NCBI RefSeq assembly: GCF_000518645.1
Contig: NZ_JADZ01000036.1
Coordinates: 1-55,080 of the forward strand
Direction: 5' to 3'
Source of the DNA: Curvibacter gracilis ATCC BAA-807
GTDB taxonomy: Bacteria; Pseudomonadota; Gammaproteobacteria; Burkholderiales; Burkholderiaceae_C
Length of the DNA: 55,080 bases
The position numbers and the translations under genes are program-made. Positions 1-8,289 of the stretch are shown one piece after another. Below the pieces are notes generated by a model, which did not search any database, was not told the origin of the DNA, and was given only the letters and a program-made list of their open reading frames with translations. The number at the start of each line of letters is the position of its first letter. Position 1 is the stretch's first letter.

Positions 1-45
1 CGCGCGCTCACGCACCTCGGGTGAGAACTTGTTCGACTTGCTCAT
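1..45 (-). CDS. IS3-family transposase OrfA, N-terminal fragment
   Basis: Fifteen codons beginning with ATG at 45 encode [15 protein letters not shown], identical to the first residues of the OrfA at the right edge. OrfA of IS3-family elements is the helix-turn-helix half of the transposase, normally joined to the DDE half (OrfB) by a programmed frameshift. The gene runs off the left edge, so nothing more can be said of this copy. Family assignment rests on the longer right-hand copy. Confidence 0.8.
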   Translation of the reverse strand, partial: MSKSNKFSPEVRERA

Positions 46-95
46 GGCTCAATCCTCTCAGAGTGTTGAGCCTCCTCAAAATCCGGGGCGATTCA
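1..95 (-). mobile_element. IS3-family element, left copy (partial, outward facing)
   Basis: The reverse complement of these bases matches the start of the element at the right edge of the window base for base, from its tip (TGAATCGCCCCGG) through the leader and the first codons of the transposase. The tip lies at position 95; bases further in are unrelated to the right-hand flank. Only the first 95 bases of the element are inside the window. The insertion cut the gene that now begins near position 97. No target-site duplication can be seen because the far ends of both copies lie outside the window. Confidence 0.85.
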
Positions 96-123
96 CACCA
101 GCCTCTACCGCGCAGATGCAGTT

Positions 124-462
124 GTGCGCTGCCTGATTCATGTCTTTGGTGGAGATGCCAACCTCAAAGAGCCTGCCAAAGTGACCGGCCTCTTCGGCAC
201 TCTTCAAGCGGCAGCAGGGCTGATGTCCCGCGTGAACATCGTGCTCCAGAATCACAATGCATTGCCGGATCAGCTGCGCCTCAACGTCGAACAAGCGCTG
301 TCGATGTTGCAACTGATCGAGACCCTGCAGGTGGCAGATCAGCACGAATGGCGCTGGAGCGATGACTGGTACTGCGCTTACTTCGATGCCGCCAGCGGTT
401 GCATCGAAAGCGCCCTCAAGGCCATGGATGACCAGGTGAAAACCAGAAAGGTGGCAGCATGA
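124..462 (+). CDS. Hypothetical protein, 5' end removed by the IS
   Basis: The frame is open from inside the IS tip (no stop back to about position 70) with no credible start before GTG 124, so this is probably the C-terminal part of a longer protein cut by the IS. About 112 residues remain: a hydrophobic N-terminal stretch, then a helical region and an aromatic patch near residues 77-87. I do not recognise the family. The next gene starts inside its stop (ATGA at 459-462), showing translational coupling with the HExxH protein, so it belonged to the same operon of the integrative element. It may be non-functional or may be restarted from GTG 124. Confidence 0.55.
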   Translation: MRCLIHVFGGDANLKEPAKVTGLFGTLQAAAGLMSRVNIVLQNHNALPDQLRLNVEQALSMLQLIETLQVADQHEWRWSDDWYCAYFDAASGCIESALKAMDDQVKTRKVAA

Positions 463-785
463 CGGAAGATCAACTTGAGCGAGTGCTGGAGGTCTTCGAG
501 GCCCACTATCCTGGACATAGGTACACCGTCGAACTCAATGCGGAGCTTCCAACGGGCATCGGTGGGTATGCCGATTTCAAACATGACCCCATTGAAGTGA
601 TGGTGGCGAAGCATCCGACCGTTGATCTGGAGCGCCATTACCTGATCCACGAACTCGCTCATGTGGTTTGCGGATTGGCTGCCGAGCACAACGAGCACTT
701 CCAACAAGTGAATCAAGAACTGGCCGACCTGTGCGACGCCAAAGACATGCTCACGTACCTGAACGGGCAGGAGGCAAACCAATGA
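459..785 (+). CDS. Small HExxH-motif (putative zinc metalloprotease-like) protein
   Basis: This is a 108-residue protein. Residues about 64-68 read HELAH, with a further His about 14 residues on (AEHNEHF). HExxH plus a downstream His is the zinc site of the ImmA/IrrE and SprT-type metalloprotease folds often carried by mobile elements. There is no signal peptide, so it should act in the cytoplasm. It overlaps its neighbours by ATGA at both ends, so it is made as part of a coupled operon with the truncated upstream gene and the excisionase-like gene. Proteolytic activity is inferred from the motif alone; no substrate (for example a phage-type repressor) is visible nearby. Confidence 0.6.
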   Translation: MTEDQLERVLEVFEAHYPGHRYTVELNAELPTGIGGYADFKHDPIEVMVAKHPTVDLERHYLIHELAHVVCGLAAEHNEHFQQVNQELADLCDAKDMLTYLNGQEANQ

Positions 786-1099
786 AGCGCCAGCGTACCA
801 CCCAGGGCGATGAGTCATTTGACATCGCCGGCCTGCACCTCGATCGCGGCCACAACGTCGGGGCCCGCAGAGCCGCCCAGGAGCCAGCCAATGACGAGCC
901 GATGGTGATCCAGATCCGCACGACGGAGTGGGTCACTGTTGAGTTGTTCGCCAAGATTTCTGGACTCACTCAGCCGGCCGTGCGCTGCATGATTTTCGAA
1001 GGAAAATGGCTCGAAGGGCGCCACTACCAACGCCGCGCCGGCCGGGTCTACATCTCGATCAAAGGGTTCGAAAAGTGGGTCGCATCGGGCTCGGCGTAG
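782..1099 (+). CDS. Excisionase-like DNA-binding protein
   Basis: The protein has 105 residues, starting at the ATG that overlaps the previous stop (ATGA). The C-terminal half, from about residue 50, has the layout of a phage excisionase or AlpA-like winged helix: a helix-turn-helix around VTVELFAKISGLTQPAVRC, then a basic, aromatic segment (GRHYQRRAGRVYISIKGFEK) that would form the wing. The N-terminal 40 residues look disordered. It lies directly upstream of, and overlaps, the integrase gene, the usual place for a recombination directionality factor. The role in excision is inferred from fold and position. Confidence 0.65.
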   Translation: MKRQRTTQGDESFDIAGLHLDRGHNVGARRAAQEPANDEPMVIQIRTTEWVTVELFAKISGLTQPAVRCMIFEGKWLEGRHYQRRAGRVYISIKGFEKWVASGSA

Positions 1100-2223
1100 A
1101 GGTTCGAGAGACCAGCATCAGGCTGTCATTCACCTTTGAGGGCCGCCAGTACAGGCGGACTCTCAAGGCCAATGGGCAGCCGATCAGCCCTACCCTGGCG
1201 AATGTCGGGTTCGCCGAGCGCCTGGCCGCTGAGATTCGGACTCGAATCAAGTTCGGAACGTTCTCGATGCGGGAGTACTTCCACGAGGACGACACCGGCA
1301 CCGGTGTCTTAACCGTTGGGCAACAGTTGGACACCTGGCTGTCAACTCTCAGAGTTGAGCATTCAACCCGGGCTGGGTACTCGAGCGCGGTTCGCTTCTG
1401 GCAGTCTTCGACTTGCGACAAGTTCGGGAAGAAGCTCGGCGATCTTCCACTTCGGACCATGCTCACAAGCCATGTGCTCACAGCGCTGGCCAGCCGCCCG
1501 GATCTGAGCGGCAAGACCCGAAACAACTACTTGGGCGTGCTGCAGGACGCACTGGAGGCCGCGGTCACAGATCGTGTGCTGGAGGTCAATCCTGCGGCCA
1601 AGGTGCCCAAAGCAAAGCATCAGAAGTTGCCGCCGGATCCGTTCACACGAGAGGAGAGCGAGGCCATCCTTCAAAAGATCGGGCAGCTCTTCCCTGGGCA
1701 TGTATTCAACATGGCTGAGTTCTGGTTTTGGAGTGGGCTGAGAACTGGTGAACTGCTGGGGTTGACGTGGGCAAACGTCGATCTCGAGCACGGCATCGTG
1801 CACGTCAGAGAGTCCCTGGTACGAGGCCAGTACAAAGGATCGACAAAGACCAATGTGGCTCGCAGAGTGATCATGAACAGCAGGTCGCGCGCGGCACTCG
1901 AGCGTCAGAGCCTACTGCCCCGTGCGAAAGGACCAACAGTATTCCTGGACCCCAGAACCTCGAAGGGTTGGGCCAACGAAACCGTATTCCTGAAGTCCTA
2001 CTGGATTCCGGTACTCAAGTGGTTGGGCATCAGGTATCGTCGCCCCTACAACTGCCGGCACACCTACGCGACTCAGATGCTGATGGCCGGGATGAACCCG
2101 GCGTTCTGCGCGGGCCAGTTGGGTCACAGCGTCGAGATCTTCCTGGGCACCTATTCGCGCTGGCTGGATGGTGATCGCAACGCGCTGGAGATGGGCCGGC
2201 TTGAGGCTGCAATCTCGGGCTGA
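1075..2223 (+). CDS. Tyrosine recombinase / phage-type integrase
   Basis: A 382-residue integrase. The N-terminal part (to about 75) is a short DNA-contacting region starting at GTG 1075; residues 78-165 fit the SAM-like core-binding domain and 185-375 the catalytic domain. Visible catalytic residues are Arg223 (SGLRTGELL), Arg328 (YNCRHTYAT), His351 (LGHSV) and the nucleophile Tyr360 (GTYSRW). The His usually three residues before the second Arg is Tyr325 here, a substitution tolerated in some integrase subfamilies. The start overlaps the excisionase-like gene by 25 bases; the longer frame upstream codes for unrelated basic residues. Its 3' end faces the broken TauD-like gene, so the attachment junction should lie just beyond it. 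Confidence 0.88.
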   Translation: MGRIGLGVEVRETSIRLSFTFEGRQYRRTLKANGQPISPTLANVGFAERLAAEIRTRIKFGTFSMREYFHEDDTGTGVLTVGQQLDTWLSTLRVEHSTRAGYSSAVRFWQSSTCDKFGKKLGDLPLRTMLTSHVLTALASRPDLSGKTRNNYLGVLQDALEAAVTDRVLEVNPAAKVPKAKHQKLPPDPFTREESEAILQKIGQLFPGHVFNMAEFWFWSGLRTGELLGLTWANVDLEHGIVHVRESLVRGQYKGSTKTNVARRVIMNSRSRAALERQSLLPRAKGPTVFLDPRTSKGWANETVFLKSYWIPVLKWLGIRYRRPYNCRHTYATQMLMAGMNPAFCAGQLGHSVEIFLGTYSRWLDGDRNALEMGRLEAAISG

Positions 2224-2330
2224 ACTCCACTACGGCGCCCGATTCATCCCTGGAAATTCCCTGGGAAGGATTTCATCAGCGCTAACCTATTGATTTTCAA
2301 TGGGATGTTGTTCAGTGAACGGTGGGCGGG
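2224..2330. other. Putative attachment-site junction of the integrative element
   Basis: Sequence between the integrase stop and the broken dioxygenase gene. On the minus strand the TauD-like reading frame is normal up to codons for VIPPT (about 2321-2332), then runs into VH and a stop, where the family would continue with a Gly-rich GGDT-type segment. The change from chromosomal to element sequence is therefore near 2318-2324. The bases between 2224 and 2318 are more AT-rich than the surroundings, as expected for the end of an integrated element. The core att repeat cannot be defined without the other end of the element. Confidence 0.45.
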
Positions 2331-2719
2331 ATGACCACCGAGCGCAGCACCGCCACCTGGGGGTAGTCGACCTCGAAGGTCACGTCGGTGTGCCAGGAAT
2401 CGGCGCGGCCGCCATGGGCCGAGTCCAGCTCCAGGATCTGGGTGCCATCGCGCGAGGGCACGGTGGGGTGCTCGACCAGCGGCCCGAACAGGCGGGCAAA
2501 GGCCTGGTGCGAAGCATCGTCCAGGTGCTGCTGGCCCTTGAAAAACAGCACCTTGTGGCGCAGCAGGGCCTGCTTGAGGGCGGCGAAGGTGGCGGGATCC
2601 AGTTCGCCCGACAGGCGCAGGCCGCGCACTTCAGCCCCGAGCTTGCCGGCCAGGGGCTGCAGTTCAAAGGGTGCCGAGATGGAGGCGGCGTGGGTGGGTT
2701 CCAGAACGGTGCTGCTCAT
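2312..2719 (-). pseudogene. TauD/TfdA-family dioxygenase, 3'-truncated
   Basis: Only 135 residues remain of a family that is usually about 280-300 long. The N-terminal part is well kept and carries the first two iron ligands, His110 and Asp112 (SWHTDVTF), but the distal His and the 2-oxoglutarate-binding Arg are missing. The frame breaks after VVIPP, next to the element's integrase. TauD-type enzymes oxidise taurine or other sulfonates or sulfate esters and release sulfite. It is the last gene of the sulfonate operon, so loss need not affect upstream genes. The missing 3' part may lie beyond the far end of the integrated element, outside the window. Confidence 0.75.
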
Positions 2720-2778
2720 CGTGGGTTCTCCTGATCAATGGACGTGAGATGAAGGCGGGACAACATGAAAGGCGGTGC

Positions 2779-4128
2779 TCAGGCCGCCTTGGCCTGTTGC
2801 GCGTAGCGGCTGGCCGGGCGCTCCAGGCCCAGGTTCTCGCGCAGGGTGCGGCCCTCGTAGGCGGTGCGAAACAGCCCGCGGCGTTGCAGCTCGGGCACCA
2901 CCAGGTCGACAAACTCGTTGAGCGACTGCGGCAGCACCGGCGGCATCACGTTGAAGCCATCGGCCGCGCCGTTCTCGAACCACTCCTGGATGCGGTCGGC
3001 AATGGTGGTGGGGGTGCCTACCACCACCCAATGGCCGCGGGCACCCGCCAGGTACTCGTAGAGCTGGCGCACGGTGAAGCGTTCGCGCCGGGCCAGCTCG
3101 ATCACCACATGGGCGCGGCTGTTGATGCCCTTGGGCGGCTCGGGGTAGTAGGGGGGCACGGCGTCCAGATCCCAGCGCTGCAGGTCTTCACCGGGCCAGA
3201 AAGGCTCGAGCGTGGCCAGGCCCACCGAGGGGTGGATCAGGCCCTGCAGCTCGGCCCATTTGGCCTGGGCCTCTTCTTCGGTGCGCCCGACGACCGGCGA
3301 GATGCCGGGCAGCACCAGCAGTTGTTCGGGGCGGCGGCCGTAACGCGCCAGGCGGCCCTTCACATCGCGGTAGAAAGCCTGGGCCTCGGCCAGGCTGGTC
3401 CAGGCGGTGAAGATGGCCTCGGCACTGGCGGCGGCCAGCTCTTTGCCGTCCTCCGACGAGCCGGCCTGCACGATCACCGGGTAGCCCTGGGGTGGGCGCT
3501 CGATGTTCAGTGGGCCCTTGACCTTGAAGTACTTGCCCACGTGGTTGAGCTCATGGATTTTGCGCGGATCGACGTAGACGCCGCTGGCCCGGTCACGCAC
3601 CAGGGCATCGTCGTCAAAGCTGTCCCACAGGCCCTTGACCACGTGCACGAACTCATGCGCCCGCTCGTAGCGCACGGCAGGGTCGGGGTGCGCATCAATG
3701 CCGAAATTGCCGTGCACGTTGTCGGCGCTGGTGGTGACCACGTTCCAGGCGGCGCGGCCCTTGCTGATGTGGTCCAGCGAGGCGAACTTGCGCGCCAGCA
3801 GGTAGGGGTCTTCGTAGGTGGTGGAGGCCGTGGCCACAAAGCCGATGTGCTTAGTGACCGCCGACAGCGCCGCCCACAGCGTGACTGGCTCGAAGTACGA
3901 GACGCGGCCCTGGCGGCTCAGCGATTCATCGCCGCCCCGATGCCACAGGCCCGGGCTGTCGGCCACAAAGACCTGGTCGAAAAGGCCGCGCTCGGCTGTC
4001 TTGGCCACCTCGATGTAGTGATCGATGTTGACGCCCGAGTCGATTTGCGAGCCGGGGTGGCGCCAGGCGGCCACGTGGTGGCCGGTGGCCATGACAAAGG
4101 CGCCTAGGCGCAGTTTTCTCTGACTCAT
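2779..4128 (-). CDS. LLM-class flavin-dependent monooxygenase (NtaA/SnaA/DszA type)
   Basis: The 449-residue protein fits the full length of NtaA/SnaA/DszA-type, FMNH2-dependent monooxygenases of the bacterial luciferase fold. Recognisable segments include the N-terminal strand LGAFVMATGHHVAAWRHP, the substrate/flavin segment GFVATASTTYEDPYLLARKF, AAWNVVTTS, and VIVQAGSSEDGKELAA. Such enzymes need a separate flavin reductase; none is encoded here. Placement between an SsuA-like binding protein and a TauD-like gene points to oxidative C-S cleavage of an organosulfur compound, giving sulfite. The exact substrate cannot be read from the sequence. Confidence 0.85.
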   Translation of the reverse strand: MSQRKLRLGAFVMATGHHVAAWRHPGSQIDSGVNIDHYIEVAKTAERGLFDQVFVADSPGLWHRGGDESLSRQGRVSYFEPVTLWAALSAVTKHIGFVATASTTYEDPYLLARKFASLDHISKGRAAWNVVTTSADNVHGNFGIDAHPDPAVRYERAHEFVHVVKGLWDSFDDDALVRDRASGVYVDPRKIHELNHVGKYFKVKGPLNIERPPQGYPVIVQAGSSEDGKELAAASAEAIFTAWTSLAEAQAFYRDVKGRLARYGRRPEQLLVLPGISPVVGRTEEEAQAKWAELQGLIHPSVGLATLEPFWPGEDLQRWDLDAVPPYYPEPPKGINSRAHVVIELARRERFTVRQLYEYLAGARGHWVVVGTPTTIADRIQEWFENGAADGFNVMPPVLPQSLNEFVDLVVPELQRRGLFRTAYEGRTLRENLGLERPASRYAQQAKAA

Positions 4129-4155
4129 GTGGACTCCGTGCTTGAGGTTTCAGGT

Positions 4156-5280
4156 TCAGCGCTTGGCGCCCTGGCTGCCCACCAGGTTGCCGTCGGCGGC
4201 GTACTCGGGCCAATAGCCTTCGAGCTTTTGCTCTTTGAGGGCGGCGTTCAGAAAGCGGCGGTCAAACCAGCTGTCGATCTCGGGCTGCTTGCGGATCAGC
4301 TTGAGCTTGAAGGACTCGTCGGTGGCGTCCTTGTAGCGGGCCACCAAGAAAGGGTCGAGCAGGGGCGACAGACGCACCCGCAGCGGCTGGCCCACAAAGT
4401 CTTCGCGCCAGTATTTTTCGGGCAGCTCGGCCTTGCCCCACTGGGCAAACAAGTCACCACGGCGCGACTCTTCGGAATACTCACGCGCGGTGCGCACCAC
4501 CACATTCACCACGCGCTGCACCAGCTCGGGGTGTTCGGTGGCAAAGACCTCGGTGGCCAGCAGCACGGTCTGCCGCGTGAAGCGGTACGAATCTGCCGCC
4601 GCCGACCACACCACCTTGGCCACGCCGCTTTCGCGCAGGCGGAACAGGTCGACATAGCTGAAGGCCGCGTCGATGTCACGGGTGCTGAGGGCCGCCTGGG
4701 TACCGGCCGGGTCGAGGTTGATGAGCTTCACATCGCTCTCTTTCAGGCCATGCGCCGCCAGGGCGCGCACGGCGGCCAGGTGCAGGTTGGTGCCCTTGAA
4801 CACGGCCACACGCTTGCCTTTGAGGTCTTCGATGCGGGTGATGGTCGAGTCCGGCGGCACGCCCAGGTACAGGCCGGTACGCACGCCGGTGCCCAGCACG
4901 ATGCGGGTCTTCACGCCATTGGCGCGGTGCACGATGGAGGGCAGGTCGCCCTGCCAGGCCAGGTCCAGCTGCTGGTTGACCAGGGCTTCGTTGACCGCCG
5001 GGCCGGCGCCCTTGAAAAAGATCCACTCGACCTTGATGCCGTCTTTCTCGAACTCTTTCTCGATCAGGCCCTGGGCGTTGACGATGCCGACGGTGGAGCC
5101 CCCCGTGCGCGGCGGGCTGCCCACCCCACCCGTGGCCACGCCGATGCGGATGGAAGCGGGGGCCGCCGCCTGGACGGGGCTGATGGCTGCAAACAGCGAA
5201 ACAGACAGCGCCAGCAGCGCGTTCAGCCATCGCTGGGGTGTTCGGGCCGGTGAGGGCCGGGGCGTTTGTTCTGGCGTCAT
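4156..5280 (-). CDS. SsuA-like sulfonate ABC transporter substrate-binding protein
   Basis: A 374-residue periplasmic binding protein. Residues 1-39 form a secretion signal with a long basic N-region and a hydrophobic core ending VQAAAP. The mature part follows the SsuA/TauA/NMT1 pattern: an N-terminal strand IRIGVATGG, a segment like EKDGIKVEWIFFKGAGP, then LDLAWQGDLPS, and the hinge region with LKGKRVAVFKGTNLH. A purine-rich AAGGA lies about 10 bases before the ATG. It should deliver aliphatic sulfonates or sulfate esters to the two permeases upstream in the operon. The ligand is inferred from family and context. Confidence 0.87.
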   Translation of the reverse strand: MTPEQTPRPSPARTPQRWLNALLALSVSLFAAISPVQAAAPASIRIGVATGGVGSPPRTGGSTVGIVNAQGLIEKEFEKDGIKVEWIFFKGAGPAVNEALVNQQLDLAWQGDLPSIVHRANGVKTRIVLGTGVRTGLYLGVPPDSTITRIEDLKGKRVAVFKGTNLHLAAVRALAAHGLKESDVKLINLDPAGTQAALSTRDIDAAFSYVDLFRLRESGVAKVVWSAAADSYRFTRQTVLLATEVFATEHPELVQRVVNVVVRTAREYSEESRRGDLFAQWGKAELPEKYWREDFVGQPLRVRLSPLLDPFLVARYKDATDESFKLKLIRKQPEIDSWFDRRFLNAALKEQKLEGYWPEYAADGNLVGSQGAKR

Positions 5281-5491
5281 GGGAGAGATCCTTTTTTGGC
5301 GAATGTGGGTGTTCTGCCTTCAAAGGTATGACGCCACCTGCGGCCCGTGAACGCAGGTTTTCAGATTTGGATATGACCAAGTGTGGGCCAGCCACCAGGA
5401 GGCCAGACAAGGGCACACAAAGTCAGAAGCCCCGGGACCAGGGTCGCCGGGGCGTTGATGGAGGCGCGAGGAAAGGGGGCTAAGCCGGCAT

Positions 5492-6124
5492 TCAGCGACA
5501 GGTGCGGCAGGCCCAATTGCTGACATCGGGCCGGGCGTCGCTGACAAAGCCGGCCTGGTTGGGCATCTTGAGAGCGCTCAGGCGCGGTGCGTCCAGCACC
5601 GCATCGGCGGGCAGCACGCCATTGGCATGCAAGACCCAGGCCGTCAGCGCATACACCTCATCGGGCTGCAGGCTTTGCGGCGCGTTGTAGGGCATGGCAC
5701 GGCGGATGAAATCAAACAAGGTGGTGGCATACGGCCAGAAGTTGCCCACGGTCTTGAGCGGCGTGCTTTTTTGCTCCCCCAGCGGCACATTGCCACCCAC
5801 CAGGGCGTCGGCCGGTTTGCCCTGGCCGCGCTCGCCATGGCAGGCGGCGCATTTCTCGGCGTACAGGCGGGCGCCCTCGGCCACACTGCCCTGGCCACGC
5901 GGCAGGCCGTGGCCCTGGGCATCGATGTCGATGTCCCAGGCGGCGATGGCCGCCGGGGTGGCCACTCGGCCAAAGCCATAGGGAGCTGCGTCCTGGCTGG
6001 ATTGGGCCTGGACCGTGAGGGGCAAGGCGCCTACTGCCAAGCACAGCGGCAAGGCAAGCGACATCAGGGAGCGGTACGCGGACAACATGTTCTGGCGGGG
6101 GCTTGGCGTATCAGGCATGGACAT
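5492..6124 (-). CDS. Mono-heme cytochrome c, sulfite dehydrogenase subunit (SoxD/SorB-like)
   Basis: A 210-residue secreted cytochrome c. A signal segment ends near residue 40 (LTVQAQ); the heme site is Cys92-Ala-Ala-Cys95-His96, and Met144 in RRAMPYNAPQ is the likely second axial ligand. It overlaps the end of the molybdenum sulfite dehydrogenase gene by up to 14 bases, so the two are probably co-translated and form the SorAB/SoxCD-type pair in which electrons from sulfite pass to the cytochrome. The protein ends with an unusual pair of cysteines (NWACRTCR). An internal ATG at residue 3 or 13 is a possible alternative start. Confidence 0.85.
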   Translation of the reverse strand: MSMPDTPSPRQNMLSAYRSLMSLALPLCLAVGALPLTVQAQSSQDAAPYGFGRVATPAAIAAWDIDIDAQGHGLPRGQGSVAEGARLYAEKCAACHGERGQGKPADALVGGNVPLGEQKSTPLKTVGNFWPYATTLFDFIRRAMPYNAPQSLQPDEVYALTAWVLHANGVLPADAVLDAPRLSALKMPNQAGFVSDARPDVSNWACRTCR

Positions 6125-7385
6125 TCTTCAGGCTCCCATCCGCTGACAGCTGCCAACTCTGGATGGCGTTGTAGTGGTAGAGCGAGTTCAAGCCGCGTGC
6201 CGCAATCAGTTGCTCGCGGGTGGGCTGAACATAGCCGGTCTCATCGATCACCCGGCTTTGCAGCACGGCGGGTGAGCCGTCCCAATGCCAGCCCAGGCTG
6301 AAGCGGGTCAGGGCGCGGTTCAGCACCGGCTCTTGCAGCTGGGCTTCGCGCCACTGGCGGCCGCCATCGACCGACACCTCCACCCGCTTGACCCGGCCCA
6401 GGCCGCTCCAGGCCAGGCCGCTGATTTCATGAAAGCCGCGCTGGCGCAGCACCTGCCCCGGTGAAGGCCGGGTGATGACGGATTTGGCCTCCATCAGAAA
6501 GGTGAACTGTCGCGCCGTGCCGTCGGGCAACGAATCGGTGTACTTGGAGGTTTCCTCCCGGGTCTGGAAGGGCTCGGTGCCGATCTTCAGGCGGCGCAGC
6601 CACTTGATGCTCATGTTGCCCTCGAAGCCGGGCAGGAACAGGCGCAGCGGGTAGCCGCTTTCGGGTCGCAGGCGCTCACCGTTCTGGGCATAGACCACCA
6701 GGGCGTCTTCAAAGGCCTTGTGCACCGGGATGCTGCGCGACATGGCCGCGCCATCGGCGCCTTCGGCCAGGATCCAACGCGCCTCGGGGGCGATGCCCAC
6801 CTCGTCGAGCAGCACCGACAAGGGCACGCCTGTCCACTCGCAGCACGACAGCAGGCCATGCGACAACTGCACATTGGCCGAGGTCGGGGTGCGCCACTCG
6901 GTGCCGGTGTTGCCCGAGCACTCCAGAAAGTGGATGCGCGACACCGAGGGGAAGCGCAGCAGGTCGTCCATCGTGAACACCCGGGGCCGTTTGGCCAGAC
7001 CATGGATCACCAGGCGGTGCTGGTCCGGGTCGATCTGCGGGATGCCGGCGTGGTGGCGCTCGAACACCAGCCCGGTGGGGGTGATGATGCCGAACAGATC
7101 GGCCAGCGGCGTCATCGACGAAGCCGCCCCCGGGAAAGGCGCGTTGCCGCGGCTGCGGCGCACCACGTGGCGCTCGTGCTCGGAGGGCTGGCCATAGGGG
7201 TGCCACAGCACGGGCTCGCCGGGCTGGCGGCTCCAGTCGGGCACGGTCAGCGGCGCGGCCTCGGGGGTCGAGGGGCTCTGAACCTGGGCCAGGATCGGGG
7301 TGGCGGCCACGGCGCCCAGGGCGGCGGTGGCTCGGCGGAAGAAGGCCCGGCGCGGGGCCCGAGGGGCTGATGGGACTTGGCTCAT
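6111..7385 (-). CDS. Molybdopterin sulfite dehydrogenase (SoxC/SorA-like)
   Basis: A 424-residue periplasmic molybdoenzyme of the sulfite oxidase family. The N-terminus is a twin-arginine-type signal (RRAFFRRATAALGAVAA) as expected for a cofactor-loaded export substrate. The catalytic region has HFLECSGNTG, whose Cys ligates molybdenum, followed by QLSHGLLSCCEWTGVPLS, typical of SoxC/SorA. The C-terminal dimerisation domain carries VEVSVDGGRQWREA. It would oxidise sulfite to sulfate and pass electrons to the adjacent cytochrome c. I chose ATG 7385; a GTG at 7397 would add four residues. Being inside a sulfonate uptake operon, it probably removes sulfite released by desulfonation. Confidence 0.87.
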   Translation of the reverse strand: MSQVPSAPRAPRRAFFRRATAALGAVAATPILAQVQSPSTPEAAPLTVPDWSRQPGEPVLWHPYGQPSEHERHVVRRSRGNAPFPGAASSMTPLADLFGIITPTGLVFERHHAGIPQIDPDQHRLVIHGLAKRPRVFTMDDLLRFPSVSRIHFLECSGNTGTEWRTPTSANVQLSHGLLSCCEWTGVPLSVLLDEVGIAPEARWILAEGADGAAMSRSIPVHKAFEDALVVYAQNGERLRPESGYPLRLFLPGFEGNMSIKWLRRLKIGTEPFQTREETSKYTDSLPDGTARQFTFLMEAKSVITRPSPGQVLRQRGFHEISGLAWSGLGRVKRVEVSVDGGRQWREAQLQEPVLNRALTRFSLGWHWDGSPAVLQSRVIDETGYVQPTREQLIAARGLNSLYHYNAIQSWQLSADGSLKNVHA

Positions 7386-7403
7386 GGGGCTTGGCACAAG
7401 AGT

Positions 7404-8231
7404 TCAGACGGCAAACTGCCAATGGGCTGCCACCGGGGCTTCAGGGCGCAGCGGGGCTTCGATCAAGGCGGCAGCCGGGTGGCCCGAGAACTCGCGCAGC
7501 ACCGACTCTTTCACCTGGGTGAAGGCAAAACTGGCACGGTCGCGCGGGTGCGGCAGGGGCACCGGCAGCACCTGGCGGATGCGGCCCGGGCGGGGCTCCA
7601 TCACCACCACCTTGTCGCCCAGGTAGACGGCTTCTTCCACATCGTGCGTCACCAGGATCATGGTGATGCCTTCCTGCTGCCAGATGCGGTGCAGCTCTTG
7701 CTGCAGGTGGGCCCGCGTGAGGGCGTCGAGAGCGCCAAAGGGTTCGTCGAGCAGCAGGATGTCGGGCCGGTTGACCAGGGCGCGCGCGATCGCCACGCGC
7801 TGCGACATGCCACCCGAAAGCTGGTGCGGGTAGGCGGTCTCGAAGCCGTTGAGGCCCACCAGCTCGATGTGCTCGTTCACGGCCATGCGCTTCTGGCCCT
7901 CGGTCTGGTCAGAGTTGAGCAGGCCCAGACCGATGTTGTCGCGCACATTGAGCCAGGGGAACAGGCGGTGCTCCTGAAACACGATGCCTCGGTTCAGGCT
8001 GGTGCCTTTGATGCGCTGGCCGTCGAGCAGGATCTGGCCCTGGTAGCCCTCCTCCAACCCGATGATCAGGCGCAGCAGCGTGGACTTGCCGCAGCCGCTG
8101 GCGCCCACGATGCTGACGAACTCACCCGGGGTGATCGAAAGCGAGATGTCTTGCAACACCGGCAGGGCAGCGCCCTTGACCTCGTATTGCTTGCTGACGT
8201 TTTGCAGCGTCAGGGTTCCTGCATGTGCCAT
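7404..8231 (-). CDS. SsuB/TauB-like ABC transporter ATP-binding protein
   Basis: A 275-residue ATPase of the nitrate/sulfonate/taurine class. The Walker A motif is GASGCGKS at residues 43-50; the signature LSGGMSQR and the Walker B region [13 protein letters not shown] follow, then the switch His in LVTHDVEEA. It sits between the permease and sulfite dehydrogenase genes. It energises uptake of the ligand bound by the SsuA-like protein. Splitting of the transporter genes by the dehydrogenase pair suggests a single transcript combining uptake, cleavage and sulfite oxidation. Confidence 0.9.
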   Translation of the reverse strand: MAHAGTLTLQNVSKQYEVKGAALPVLQDISLSITPGEFVSIVGASGCGKSTLLRLIIGLEEGYQGQILLDGQRIKGTSLNRGIVFQEHRLFPWLNVRDNIGLGLLNSDQTEGQKRMAVNEHIELVGLNGFETAYPHQLSGGMSQRVAIARALVNRPDILLLDEPFGALDALTRAHLQQELHRIWQQEGITMILVTHDVEEAVYLGDKVVVMEPRPGRIRQVLPVPLPHPRDRASFAFTQVKESVLREFSGHPAAALIEAPLRPEAPVAAHWQFAV

Positions 8232-8289
8232 GGTGAATCGGTCCGGGAAAGAGAGAACGACAGGGGTTGTGCTGCGCGTGGTCAGCGGC

